Origin: an uncultured Aureispira sp.
GTDB lineage: Bacteria; Bacteroidota; Bacteroidia; Chitinophagales; Saprospiraceae
Direction of reading: 5' to 3'
DNA: 33,249 bases
Assembly (NCBI GenBank): GCA_905480075.1
Contig: CAJQOX010000235.1
Location: 1-33,249 of the forward strand
Part shown: positions 1 to 9,434 of the stretch, one piece after another
Layout of the letters: each line of letters begins with the position of its first letter
Position numbering within the stretch: the stretch's first letter is position 1
Made by a program: the position numbers and the translations under genes
Notes under the pieces: generated by a model
Databases searched by the model: none
What the model was told of the DNA's origin: nothing
The model's input: the letters and a program-made list of their open reading frames with translations, nothing else

Positions 1-109
1 TTTTTTATTTTTCTTTTCTTGTTATCTCCTTTACCCATGATAAATAAATTATTATAATTTAGACATTAAAAATTCAAAAGTGATTATTGAGATTTGAATC
101 CCAATTAGT

Positions 110-994
110 TTAAAACCAATTAACTGCCCTTTTATTCAGAAAGCGGTTAATACTATGTTTTGTGCAAAACCAAGACAGAAACAGTCCGGTAAAAAGCATT
201 AAAAAAGACAGAAAAGCAAAACTGACATCTATGTTGAACTTCAAAAAAGTCCAGGTTTCGCTTTCCAAAAAGTAATGGGTCATCCAAAGAAAAAATATAG
301 CAAAAACGGAACTGATAAATCCTTTAAAAAGGTGATGCTTTAAGTAGGGTTTTGAAATATATTCTAATGTAGCCCCCGATAGATGTAAAGTAAGTAAAAA
401 GTCTTTATTGCACAATAAAAGCAATTTAATGGAATTTGTAATAAAAGTACTGGCCACAAATATAAAAAATATCATCAATACGAGCAGAAAAACACTAAGC
501 CGATGTACTCCCGAGGAAAGAAAATGTACAGGACTTTCAGAGAAAAAGACATGTTCAACAAATTCTTCAGACTGTATTTCTTTTATAATTGACTTGTATT
601 CAGTAAAGTACTTGCTGGAGATGTTGAATTTAATCATGTCAGGGAGTAAGCTTTGACCAAAAAGGGAAATGTCTTCCTGAGACAAAAAATTATTTTCCTT
701 AAGCAATTCAGTGGCTTCGTCTCTTGAAATAAAAGAAACAGAAAGCGGCTTAGTAGAAGGTAAAGCTTCTAATTTTTTCTGAAAAGAAAAAACAGTAGCT
801 TCATTCGCATCATCTTTCAGCTCAATATAGAAAAATATGTTTTCTTTGGAGTAGTTAACGAACCGATTAATATTTATTGAAATGAGGCCCAGAAATCCAA
901 AAAGATATAGGATTATTGTTAAACTGAGAACAGTTGAAAAATAATTGCCAAAAAAGGAATTTGTAATAATTTTGAGACCTGAAGCACCTGACAT
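110..994 (-). CDS. ftsX: Cell-division protein FtsX (ABC-type permease)
   Basis: This is a 294-residue inner-membrane protein with the FtsX layout. A short cytoplasmic N-terminus precedes TM1 (about residues 20-42). An extracytoplasmic domain of about 120 residues follows, and then three more membrane segments (about 165-187, 218-238 and 258-278). In the family, FtsX pairs with the ATPase FtsE and relays a cytoplasmic signal to periplasmic cell-wall hydrolases at the septum. The identification rests on length, topology and the SFxSRDEA-type segment of the extracellular domain (residues 88-93, SFISRD, precede the DEATELL helix). No ftsE is in the window; in Bacteroidota the two genes are often apart. 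The gene is divergent from the RND exporter at 1271. The ATG at 994 gives the normal family length. Confidence 0.85.
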   Translation of the reverse strand: MSGASGLKIITNSFFGNYFSTVLSLTIILYLFGFLGLISININRFVNYSKENIFFYIELKDDANEATVFSFQKKLEALPSTKPLSVSFISRDEATELLKENNFLSQEDISLFGQSLLPDMIKFNISSKYFTEYKSIIKEIQSEEFVEHVFFSESPVHFLSSGVHRLSVFLLVLMIFFIFVASTFITNSIKLLLLCNKDFLLTLHLSGATLEYISKPYLKHHLFKGFISSVFAIFFLWMTHYFLESETWTFLKFNIDVSFAFLSFLMLFTGLFLSWFCTKHSINRFLNKRAVNWF

Positions 995-1270
995 AAAAAA
1001 TAAATCTGCTTTTTTGAATATATGATATTAATAATACCTATTTTCGCCAACTATTTATCTAATTATAAGATAAAAATATCCAATAAATAAAAATAGCTTA
1101 TACCATTGCATTAAAAAATTTTAGCAAAAGTAAGCAGAAAACATAAGAATTCAAGTAGTATTCTCTAACAAAATGAAACTAAAGTATTCAAAAGGAAACA
1201 ATACTATTTTTTTTTCAGCAATTTGGATAATTAATCCTGGTAATTTTTAATTTTTGAAACGAATAACAAT
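995..1270. other. Divergent intergenic region ftsX / RND exporter
   Basis: This 276-base AT-rich spacer lies between two divergent genes and has no open frame of note. It should hold both promoters. A Bacteroidota-like -7/-33 pair facing ftsX can be read (see the entry at 1125). No convincing TAnnTTTG box was found for the exporter; the nearest match ends at 1256 and is one base out of register. Confidence 0.6.
1125..1155 (-). promoter_or_regulatory. Putative promoter of ftsX
   Basis: On the minus strand, positions 1132-1125 read TACTTTTG, an exact match to the Bacteroidota -7 element TAnnTTTG. CTTG at 1155-1152 sits 19 bases upstream and resembles the TTTG -33 element. Transcription would start near 1118, giving a leader of roughly 125 bases. 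The call rests on sequence match only. Confidence 0.35.
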
Positions 1271-3601
1271 ATGTTTTTAAGATTTCCGAAGACAATCATT
1301 ATTCTTTTTTTTGCATTAAGCATATTAGGCTGTTTTCTTGCTGCAAACAGGGTGCAATTTGTTTTTGATTTTGAGCAGTTTTTTCCTGAAGGAGATGATG
1401 ACCTTAATTTTTTCATGGAATTCAAAGAACGTTTTGAACCTGATGACAATTTTCTATTGGTTGGAGTACACCGGGAAGAAGGGGTCTTTGAAAAGGAATT
1501 TTTGGAGGATATACTTGACTTTTCTTTATCTGCCCGTCGAATCAGTTTTGAAGTACCTTCTTCTGATAGTATAGACAATATAATTTACACAAAAACGGTT
1601 TCCAAAACCGGAGATTCAGTCATCATGATGAATCCTGTCCTTAGTTCACAATCTTTGGTACAGGTAGAGTTTCCCATACGGAATGTATTTACAGGTTTCA
1701 GTTTTATACCGGCAGTTCACATTGAAGATACATCGAAATATGCAAGAGATAAGGAGAAAATTATGCAAGATGAACGTCTTGTAAATAATTTAATTTCGGC
1801 AGATGGGAAAATGCTGGTGGTTGTGCTGAAGACAATCGATAATATAGAACAGAACGTTGCTATTGAACTGATAGAACAAGTAGAAGAACTTTTAAAAAAG
1901 CAGAATTTTAAAGATTATCACTTACTGGGGAAGTCCTATTTTCAGACAGAAATAGTGAGGTTGCAGGTTGATGAATTCTTCCTGACCATGTCCATATCAT
2001 TTTTTCTTGTCTTTTTAATTTTACTCTTTCTATTCAAGAGGATATGGGGAATAATAGTAGCCCTTGTTTCAATTACAGTAGGACTGATGATGTTTATTGG
2101 TATGATGGGGCTTTTCGGGCAGCAGCTTGATACACTAGCATTGTTATACCCTATTATTATGATAATAGTAGCGACCTCGGATGTTGTTCATGTGATGTCT
2201 AAATATACCGATGAATTACATAAGGGGCAGAACAAAAAAGATGCTATCCGTACTACACTTCGTGAAATAGGAATGTCAATTTTTCTGACATCTACAACCA
2301 CGGCAATTGGTTTTTTGTCTTTGTCGACGAGTAGATTAGTGCCTATTCAGAAATTTGGTTTCAATGCAGCAGCAGGGGTTATGATTGCCTATGTGACGGT
2401 TATTGTTTTTACAACAACTATTCTGACTTTATTTTCCAAGGAACAGATAATAGAATTGCGTGAAAAACCTGTTTTTTGGATTTCCTGGATGGAATGGGTA
2501 AATGAACTAACTAAAACTCATGCTAAACAAATAATAGGGTTTATCTGTCTTTTGATTATCATTTGTTTTGTTGGAATAAGTCAGATAACAACAAATACTT
2601 CTTTTCAGAATATTTTACCAAAGGGCGCAAAAGTTACAGAGGATTTTTTGTTTTTTGAAAAGGAAATGAGTGGTTTCCGTCCTTTTGAAATTGCAGTTAG
2701 TATTCAGGGGGATTATGATGTTAATGATTTTGAAGTAATTAAAGAGATAGATAAGGTAGAACAATATTTTAAAACAATACCTGCAGTAAAATCGATGACT
2801 TCGATTACCGGATTTTACAAGAGTATCAATAAGGCATATAAGGGCAATAAACCCGAAGCTTTTGTACTTCCTGAGACTGCCAAGCAATTTAAAAAGTATA
2901 AAAAACTTGCTAAAAAAATGGCTAAAGGCAGTAACTTTGGAATTTTGGTCAGTAAAGACAAGCTTCACACACGTATTTCTGCAAGGGTTCTTGATATTGG
3001 CGCCGATAGTATTAATGTAATCAGGGCAAATTATAAAAAATGGAAAGCTAAAAACATTGATTCCTCAATAATAGAAACACGGACTACGGGAACGGGGGTG
3101 ATAATTGACAAAAATTCTGACTATATTAGAAATTCATTATTACAGGGTTTATTGATGGCATTAATAGTTATCAGCCTTATAATATCCTTCATTTACCGGG
3201 ATTTTAAAATGTTGATAATATCTCTGATCCCCAATTCAATACCTTTGTTGATTGCTGCTGCAATTATCGGTTTCTGGAGTATACCTTTTGAAGCAGGTGC
3301 TGCAATAGTATTTGCAATTATATTCGGAATAGCGATAGATGATACTATACATTTGCTGAGCAAATTCAAACTTACAAAAGATAAGGGGGCAGATACTGAA
3401 GAAGCAATACGGATTACACTTGTTGAAACGGGGAAAGCCATTTGTTTTACCACCGTTATATTGTTCTTCGGTTTTCTGAGTCTATATATATCAAGCAGCC
3501 CACCGGCATTCAGGATCGGTATGTTAATGAGTTCTACGCTCATTTCGGCCTTAGTCTGTGATTTACTGATTATACCGATTATGTTGCGCAAGTGGTTTTA
3601 A
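1271..3601 (+). CDS. RND-superfamily (MMPL-type) exporter
   Basis: This is a 776-residue inner-membrane transporter with the duplicated RND plan. TM1 (about 4-24) is followed by a first periplasmic loop (25-230), a five-helix block (about 235-390), TM7 (about 420-440), a second periplasmic loop (440-620) and a final five-helix block (625-775). The proton-relay acidic positions of RND proteins are visible in both halves: ATSDVVHV near residue 300 and GIAIDDTIH near residue 695. The length and short loops fit the MMPL/'predicted RND exporter' branch (lipid or hydrophobic-compound export) rather than the 1000-residue HAE1 drug pumps. No adaptor protein or outer-membrane channel gene is adjacent, so the substrate is unknown. 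The gene stands alone, divergent from ftsX and convergent with parA. Confidence 0.9.
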   Translation: MFLRFPKTIIILFFALSILGCFLAANRVQFVFDFEQFFPEGDDDLNFFMEFKERFEPDDNFLLVGVHREEGVFEKEFLEDILDFSLSARRISFEVPSSDSIDNIIYTKTVSKTGDSVIMMNPVLSSQSLVQVEFPIRNVFTGFSFIPAVHIEDTSKYARDKEKIMQDERLVNNLISADGKMLVVVLKTIDNIEQNVAIELIEQVEELLKKQNFKDYHLLGKSYFQTEIVRLQVDEFFLTMSISFFLVFLILLFLFKRIWGIIVALVSITVGLMMFIGMMGLFGQQLDTLALLYPIIMIIVATSDVVHVMSKYTDELHKGQNKKDAIRTTLREIGMSIFLTSTTTAIGFLSLSTSRLVPIQKFGFNAAAGVMIAYVTVIVFTTTILTLFSKEQIIELREKPVFWISWMEWVNELTKTHAKQIIGFICLLIIICFVGISQITTNTSFQNILPKGAKVTEDFLFFEKEMSGFRPFEIAVSIQGDYDVNDFEVIKEIDKVEQYFKTIPAVKSMTSITGFYKSINKAYKGNKPEAFVLPETAKQFKKYKKLAKKMAKGSNFGILVSKDKLHTRISARVLDIGADSINVIRANYKKWKAKNIDSSIIETRTTGTGVIIDKNSDYIRNSLLQGLLMALIVISLIISFIYRDFKMLIISLIPNSIPLLIAAAIIGFWSIPFEAGAAIVFAIIFGIAIDDTIHLLSKFKLTKDKGADTEEAIRITLVETGKAICFTTVILFFGFLSLYISSSPPAFRIGMLMSSTLISALVCDLLIIPIMLRKWF

Positions 3602-3734
3602 TAATGAAATGAGCGCTGCTGTTGATAGGGATAAAATGATGTTCCTGTAAGTGAGGAGTACAATAAAGCAGGTGCCCCTGTCATGGAAGCTTATTAAATG
3701 ACAACAGAGCAATTAAGGATAGAAAAAAGGAAGG

Positions 3735-4550
3735 TTACTTCATCTTTTTCTTCTTCTTAGATTTGGTTTTCAGGCGTTTGACTTTCATCTTGTTTTTCCT
3801 GAGTACTTCCTGAGCAAGATTAAGGAAGTTGATAGCACCTTTACAGGAGGCATCATACATAGCAACAGGCATGCCTTCACCCGGAGATTCAGCAATTCGG
3901 GAATTTCGGTGAATGATCGTTTTAAAAACTCGTTCTTCAAAGTATTTTCTTGCTTCCTGAACAACTTCATTGGCTAATCTGAGTCTGGCATCGTACATTG
4001 AGAGTAATATCCCTTCAATATCCAATTCAGGATTCAGTTGATTTTTTACCTGACGGATAGTATTCATAAGTTTGCCAAGACCTTCAAGGGCGAAATATTC
4101 ACATTGTACCGGAACCAATACAGAATCAGCAGCAGTAAGGGCATTTACAGTAACGAGGCCAAGGGAGGGCAGACAATCAATAATGATGAAATCATACTCT
4201 TCCTTGAGTTCACTAATAATTTTTTTAAGAACAAATTCTCTTCTAAAACGATTAATCAGTTCAATTTCAGCTCCAACTAAATTAATATGGGCAGGAATAA
4301 GGTCAAGGCCCGGCGTATCAGTAGAAACTATAGCATCAAAAGGAGAAATTTCATTAATAAGACAATCATATAAATTATACTCTGTTTCTTCATTGTTTAC
4401 CCCTATTCCTGTTGATGCATTGGCCTGAGGATCAGCATCGATCAGAAGGATTTTGTAATCCAGAATTGCCAGACTGGCAGATAAATTTATAGCAGTAGTA
4501 GTTTTTCCGACGCCTCCTTTTTGATTTGCAATTGCAATTACTTTTCCCAT
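3735..4550 (-). CDS. parA: ParA/Soj-family ATPase (orphan)
   Basis: This 271-residue protein has a deviant Walker A motif KGGVGKTT (residues 11-18, with signature lysine K11), Walker A' LLIDADPQ (D38, D40) and Walker B FIIIDCLPSLG. These mark the ParA/MinD family of dimerising ATPases, and the overall sequence is closest to chromosomal Soj/ParA. ParA normally works with a ParB that binds parS sites. No parB flanks this gene: the neighbours are an RND exporter (convergent) and aat. The C-terminus ends in a strongly basic Lys/Arg tail of about 18 residues, which might help bind nucleoid DNA (inference). The frame is open up to 4649, but MGKVIAIANQ at 4550 is the natural family start; the upstream extension is low-complexity and has no counterpart in ParA proteins. 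Confidence 0.9.
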   Translation of the reverse strand: MGKVIAIANQKGGVGKTTTAINLSASLAILDYKILLIDADPQANASTGIGVNNEETEYNLYDCLINEISPFDAIVSTDTPGLDLIPAHINLVGAEIELINRFRREFVLKKIISELKEEYDFIIIDCLPSLGLVTVNALTAADSVLVPVQCEYFALEGLGKLMNTIRQVKNQLNPELDIEGILLSMYDARLRLANEVVQEARKYFEERVFKTIIHRNSRIAESPGEGMPVAMYDASCKGAINFLNLAQEVLRKNKMKVKRLKTKSKKKKKMK

Positions 4551-4652
4551 TGTATATATACTAAATTGTTGATGTTGAAATTGAGGGCTTATTAATATAT
4601 TTATTTCCAAAAACTTATCAGAATAAAGGAATAAACAAAAATTAAACAAAGC

Positions 4653-4668
4653 TTGTACGAAAGTACAA
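4653..4668. repeat. Inverted repeat upstream of parA
   Basis: TTGTAC (4653-4658) and GTACAA (4663-4668) are perfect 6-base arms around a GAAA spacer. They lie about 100 bases upstream of the parA start, in otherwise AT-rich non-coding DNA. This could be an operator or a small leader hairpin. It does not match the usual parS palindrome. Confidence 0.4.
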
Positions 4669-4808
4669 AAATCTAATCTAAAAATATATTATATAGTAAT
4701 GAAAACAAAAAAAGAGTAATAATAATTTTTATACAAGCTAAAAAGATTGAAACATAGAAGGAACAACTTGAATTATACAAAAAACAGAGAAAAATAAAGA
4801 ATGTTTAA

Positions 4809-5486
4809 TCAGACAGAATCCCAGCAATTATTAATAGCAGGTTCCGATTTATTGATTTGCATGTAGTTTAAAAATTTTACTCTTGAAATAAATTTAGCCC
4901 CTAAAGAAGCAAGATGTTTTGTATGGGCCTGACAATCAATTAAGCTAAAATTCCAATCATTCAAAGTTTTAGCCAGGTGTATCAAAGACATTTTTGATGC
5001 ATTGGACACCTTGGAAAACATAGATTCTCCAAAGAAGCATTTACCAATAGACAATCCATACAGACCACCAACAAGTTGGCCATCCTGCCAGGTTTCTACA
5101 GAATGGGCATATCCAAGTTTGTGTAGTTGAATGTAAGCATCAATCATTTCATCTGTAAGCCAGGTGCCGGACTGACCATTACGGGGAACGATTGAACAGT
5201 TGATTATTATTTTTTCAAAACACTGATTAAAAGTGACATTAAAGTGTTTTCTGCGTATTATCTGACGCATGCTTTTAGAAATTTTAATTTCAGAAGGTAT
5301 TAATATGAATCTTGGGTCAGGCGACCACCATAGAATGGGTTCATCTTTATTATACCAGGGAAAGATACCTGATTTATAGGCAATCAACAATCTTTCGACA
5401 GATAAGTCACCTCCGACAGCAAGCAAGCCTTCAGAAGAAGCATTTTGAGGATGAGGAAAGGATAATTCGCTAGTTAGCCAATACAT
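4809..5486 (-). CDS. aat: Leucyl/phenylalanyl-tRNA--protein transferase
   Basis: Aat transfers Leu or Phe from aminoacyl-tRNA to the N-terminal Arg/Lys of proteins, creating N-degrons recognised by ClpS/ClpAP. The family landmarks are present: GLLAVGGDLS, the GIFPWYN segment, the ILWWSPDPRF motif, GTWLTDEM, the G-x-S-V/H-x-E segment (AHSVETW), GGLYGLSIGKCFFGESMFS, and the C-terminal LIDCQ stretch. The length of about 225 residues is normal. A start at 5525 would add 13 residues. The codon at 5486 (MYWLTSEL) places the N-terminus as in the family, but the first is not excluded because it lies only 20 bases after the histidine-kinase stop. The gene is probably cotranscribed with the upstream kinase, without an obvious functional link. 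Confidence 0.93.
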   Translation of the reverse strand: MYWLTSELSFPHPQNASSEGLLAVGGDLSVERLLIAYKSGIFPWYNKDEPILWWSPDPRFILIPSEIKISKSMRQIIRRKHFNVTFNQCFEKIIINCSIVPRNGQSGTWLTDEMIDAYIQLHKLGYAHSVETWQDGQLVGGLYGLSIGKCFFGESMFSKVSNASKMSLIHLAKTLNDWNFSLIDCQAHTKHLASLGAKFISRVKFLNYMQINKSEPAINNCWDSV

Positions 5487-5545
5487 AGAGGACAGGTTTT
5501 GGTTTCGGAGAAGAAAAGCTGTCAATAAATTAAATCAGTTAATAA

Positions 5546-8500
5546 CTACAGGTATTTTACCATCATGTTATAAAGTTCAGTGGGGTTAAAAGGTTTGACT
5601 ACAATATCGTCCATTCCTGCTTCGTAGATACGTCCTCTGTGGTCCATTAAAGCGGAGGCGGTAAGTGCTATAATAGGAATATTTTGGTAATGCTTATTGT
5701 TCATTTTTCTGATTTCTTTTGTAGCACTGTACCCATCCATGTTAGGCATATGAATGTCCATCAGGATAATATCATAGTCTGTGCTTTTAACCTTTTCAAG
5801 CGCATCAATACCATCTTTAGCATGAGAAAATATGACGCCCCATTTTTTTAGAAACTTTTTGACAACCAGAACATTGACTTCATTATCCTCTACCACCAAA
5901 ACGGATATTCCATTCAGGGATTTTTTATTATCTTCAAAGGATTCCCCCATAATTCTTTTGGAATTCAGGGATAATCCTTTTTTGAAATTTAGTACAAAAG
6001 AAAAATTCGAGCCTTTCCCAATAGTACTTTTCAGTTCAATATCTGAGTTTTGTAATTGCAATAGTCTTTTAGTAATAGCAAGCCCCAGGCCAGTACCGCC
6101 GTACTTACGTGTTGTGTTTGAAGCTGCCTGCGTAAACATGTTAAAGATAAACTCCATTTCTTCATCGGCAATACCAATACCGGTATCAATGATTTCAAAC
6201 TTGATGAGGATATCCTTATAACTTTCATTAAGAACATTTAGTTTTAGTGTTACTTCCCCTTTTTCAGTAAATTTGATTGCATTGCTGATCAGATTGTTTA
6301 GAATCTGAGTTAGCCGGTTAGGATCTCCAACCAACAGATTGACTAAAGGAATGTCAGCATCCAGGAAAAGGTTAATATTTTTCTTTTTAGCATTTACATT
6401 CATGCTGTAATGAATACTGTCAAGTAGTCCTAATAAATCAAAATCAATTTTTTCGAAATCAACCTTACCTAATTCAATTTTATTAAAATCGAGGACATCA
6501 TTGATAATAGCCAACAGATTGTTTGCAGAAAACTTGAGAATACTTAAGTTTTCAATTTGGTTATCCGAAGGATTATCTTCAAGAAGGAAATTAGTAAGGT
6601 TAACCACCGCATTCATTGGGGTTCTGATTTCATGAGACATGATAGAAAGGAATTCAGCTTTTGCATGTGAGGATTTTTCAGCTTCTTCCTTCGCCATAAG
6701 CAAGTCCTGCTCCCTTTCAAGTAACTTTTGAGTTCTGCTTGCAATTTTTTGTTCCAGATATTTTTTATTTTTATCACTGTTCTTTATAAGCAATCTGATT
6801 CCTAATAAGATAATACCAGCAAAAAACACGGCAACCCAAATCATGAAATTCAACGTCTTGTAAAAAGGGATGTTAATTTCAAGAGGGATTCTGATTTCAT
6901 TTGCAGAGGACTGACCTTCATAGTTTTGTCCTCTTACTACTAAAGTGTAATTTCCATAGGGTAGTCTGTTAATACGGATTTCGTTTTCATTTGTATACTG
7001 CCACCCTTTCACTGATCCTTCTATATAATAAGCATATTTATTTGATTTGGGGTCTCGGTAATCAAGAAGAGAAAAAGTAAGCCGGAAAAAATTATCAGTG
7101 GGAGCCAGGATGATTTCATTTGTTCTTTGCAACAACTCAGTGCGGTCTTCAAGTTTTGAGGCATTCCTGTTGAGGCACTCGTAACTTATAATATGAATTG
7201 GTATTTGTGTTTTATCACTTTTAATAAAATCGGCTGGGTAAAAGGCAACAATTCCGTTTATCCCACCAAAGTAGAAGCGCCCGCCGGGAGATTTGTAAAA
7301 AGAAATAAAATTAAATTCATCGGTCGTGACACCGTCTCTCGACAAGTAGGTGTTACACCAATGGGTTATTTTGTTAAAAGACATGATACCATAATTGCTG
7401 CTTAGCCAAAGATATCCGAAATCGTCCTCAAGAATGCCATAAATTACATTGTCAGACAAGCCTGAAGCAACAGTAAAGTGATTGTATTCACCGTTTTTGG
7501 GAAACCATTGTATAAGTCCGCCTTCATTGGTGCCAAGCCAAAAACATGCTGCATCGGCATCATTATGTATTGAGTAGATGTAATCATGTGGAAGATGAAA
7601 GGGTTTGTCTTTTTTTGATGAAAAAGATGTAGTAAATTTTTTCTTGTTAAAATCGTATTTATAGACTCCGGTTGACGTTCCAAGATATAAAAAATGTAAT
7701 GATTTATCTTCTGAAAAAGCATAGACCATGCTGTTATTCAGTTCATAACAGTCGTCAGTAGCCTTTATTTTAACAAAAACATCTTTGGTTTTGTTATAAA
7801 AATAAACACCATTAGCTGTACCAAGCCACAGTCTTTTATAACTATCCCTGAATAGTTTAATATTCATAGGACGTTTCTTTATTGAATCTGTGTTAAGCAG
7901 GGATATTTTCCTCATTGTATTATTCTCCGGATCATAACATTGAATGTAATCCGTCTGCCCTGAAAACCACAGGCTACCATCTTCATCACTGAAAGCATCT
8001 AATTCAGGCTGACCTTTTCCAAGTCTGGTGATTTCGTCAGTTTTAAGGTTGATTTTAATTCTTCCGGAATAGGTATTAGCATATAAAAATCCATTTTTGT
8101 CTTCCGTCATACCTCTGATACTAAAGGACTCAGAACCCGGGACAAAAATATCTTTATTGAGGTAGCTGTAGAATTTGTTAGGTTGAATAGTCAGAACAAA
8201 GACTCCATTAGTAGTGCTAATCCAGGTGCTGTTATTATTATCAAAAAATACACTGTAAATTTTATGTATTGTTCTATCAGGTAAATGTTCAGAAAAATCA
8301 TAAATCATCTCGCCGGCAGGGCTGTACATTTTTGAATTCTTAGGATCATTGAACCATATAAGATCATTGGGTGCCTGCTTTATAATACTTTGATGATGGA
8401 TTAATTGCATTTCCTTTGAGAAGGAGGATAACACCTGATAATTTACAGCTTCGTCTTCAGATATAGAGAACCTTATCAGGCTATCTTTCATGGATTGGGC

Positions 8501-9196
8501 ATACCCTGTAAGTTTTTCATGGTAAAAATGTAGATCGAGAACAGATTTAAATGGTACCTCTGTTCTTTCTTTCAAAAGTCCATTTTTCTTGTATTCGTCA
8601 ATATAGCCATGTCCTGCTACCCATATAGAATGCTCGGTTAACAGAATCGCATTGACGGTATTTGCGGAGTCAGGAAGGATTAAAAGTTCAGTAAAAAGAT
8701 TATTTTCAGTGTATTCAAATACCTTATTTTCTTTGGTAATAAAAAAGATGGTATTTTCTGAAGGTTGAAAAATTTTAAGGATTTCATTTTCCTTAAAAGG
8801 CGAAATATGACCAAATTTAGATTGGAAAGTTTCTATTTTATGGCTGTTCAGGTTTAAAATGTCAATTTTATCGAGCAATTTGCCTTTGATGCCATCAAGA
8901 TAAGTAATCCAGATACAGGTATCTTTATCCTGGTAAATATTATTTATAAGATTGCTTGCAAGACCCTGTGTTTCTTTAGTGAACAGTTTGAAAGAATACC
9001 CATCATATCGGTTGAGACCATAATTTGTGCCTAGCCAGATAAAGCCCTTTGAATCCTGAAAAGCAGTTCGTACAAAGCGATTAGAAAGACCTTCTTCAAT
9101 AGATAGTTTTCTGATTTTTGCAGAGTAGGATTGAGCGTAAATATTACTGCCTGAGAGGAGTAATATAAAAGCAAATATGTAATAATATTTGTTCAT
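5546..9196 (-). CDS. Hybrid two-component sensor kinase (Reg_prop-Y_Y_Y-HisKA-HATPase-REC)
   Basis: This is a 1216-residue inner-membrane hybrid kinase. A signal peptide (about 1-21) leads into a periplasmic Reg_prop beta-propeller region (about 25-660; repeats such as FIWLGTNYGLNRYDG). A Y_Y_Y domain follows (about 715-777), then one membrane helix (about 783-804) and a short coiled coil. HisKA carries the phospho-acceptor H855 in SHEIRTP. The HATPase_c domain has its N box near 972, DTGIGI near 1007 and GGTGLGL near 1037. A C-terminal receiver has D1147 in MDIHMPNMDG. Many Bacteroidota relatives (HTCS) end in an AraC-type HTH; this one stops after the receiver, so a separate Hpt/response regulator would be needed and none is in the window. 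Sensors of this architecture often detect glycans, but the ligand cannot be read here. It lies just upstream of aat and downstream of the TPR-CHAT gene. Confidence 0.95.
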   Translation of the reverse strand: MNKYYYIFAFILLLSGSNIYAQSYSAKIRKLSIEEGLSNRFVRTAFQDSKGFIWLGTNYGLNRYDGYSFKLFTKETQGLASNLINNIYQDKDTCIWITYLDGIKGKLLDKIDILNLNSHKIETFQSKFGHISPFKENEILKIFQPSENTIFFITKENKVFEYTENNLFTELLILPDSANTVNAILLTEHSIWVAGHGYIDEYKKNGLLKERTEVPFKSVLDLHFYHEKLTGYAQSMKDSLIRFSISEDEAVNYQVLSSFSKEMQLIHHQSIIKQAPNDLIWFNDPKNSKMYSPAGEMIYDFSEHLPDRTIHKIYSVFFDNNNSTWISTTNGVFVLTIQPNKFYSYLNKDIFVPGSESFSIRGMTEDKNGFLYANTYSGRIKINLKTDEITRLGKGQPELDAFSDEDGSLWFSGQTDYIQCYDPENNTMRKISLLNTDSIKKRPMNIKLFRDSYKRLWLGTANGVYFYNKTKDVFVKIKATDDCYELNNSMVYAFSEDKSLHFLYLGTSTGVYKYDFNKKKFTTSFSSKKDKPFHLPHDYIYSIHNDADAACFWLGTNEGGLIQWFPKNGEYNHFTVASGLSDNVIYGILEDDFGYLWLSSNYGIMSFNKITHWCNTYLSRDGVTTDEFNFISFYKSPGGRFYFGGINGIVAFYPADFIKSDKTQIPIHIISYECLNRNASKLEDRTELLQRTNEIILAPTDNFFRLTFSLLDYRDPKSNKYAYYIEGSVKGWQYTNENEIRINRLPYGNYTLVVRGQNYEGQSSANEIRIPLEINIPFYKTLNFMIWVAVFFAGIILLGIRLLIKNSDKNKKYLEQKIASRTQKLLEREQDLLMAKEEAEKSSHAKAEFLSIMSHEIRTPMNAVVNLTNFLLEDNPSDNQIENLSILKFSANNLLAIINDVLDFNKIELGKVDFEKIDFDLLGLLDSIHYSMNVNAKKKNINLFLDADIPLVNLLVGDPNRLTQILNNLISNAIKFTEKGEVTLKLNVLNESYKDILIKFEIIDTGIGIADEEMEFIFNMFTQAASNTTRKYGGTGLGLAITKRLLQLQNSDIELKSTIGKGSNFSFVLNFKKGLSLNSKRIMGESFEDNKKSLNGISVLVVEDNEVNVLVVKKFLKKWGVIFSHAKDGIDALEKVKSTDYDIILMDIHMPNMDGYSATKEIRKMNNKHYQNIPIIALTASALMDHRGRIYEAGMDDIVVKPFNPTELYNMMVKYL

Positions 9197-9434
9197 ACGT
9201 TATTTGTGGAGTATAGCTTTACTACAAATTACATTTTTTGATAGAAATAAAAAAATTAATCAGCAATTATGATTGCATTCATTTAAAAGAAATTTAATAA
9301 TCCAAATTAAGGAATAAATTTCTATGTAGTGAATAATTGCTGTCCCCAAATTAATAGTCAGGGATTCACTGATGGATTTAGTTTGATAATGACAGTAGAA
9401 AAGATTAAAATTTATATTAATAAGAAGGTCCTGA

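Noticed and set aside
1-109. Possible small gene or RNA at the left edge
   Set aside because: The only ATG frame (from 38) ends after six codons and no structured element is visible; it is AT-rich non-coding DNA downstream of ftsX.
408-656. Plus-strand ORF inside ftsX, and similar antisense ORFs such as 11666-12001 and 2615-2968
   Set aside because: They overlap clearly coding genes on the opposite strand and show no recognisable domain, so they are shadows.
3602-3734. Rho-independent terminator between the RND exporter and parA
   Set aside because: Only a weak 4-base-arm hairpin (CAGG-TGCC-CCTG) without a U tract was found.
4551-4649. N-terminal extension of ParA to 4649
   Set aside because: The extra 33 residues are low-complexity and hydrophobic with no ParA counterpart; MGKVIAIANQ at 4550 is the family start.
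5487-9196. Functional link between aat and the hybrid kinase
   Set aside because: The close spacing suggests shared transcription, but the N-degron pathway and this sensor have no known connection.
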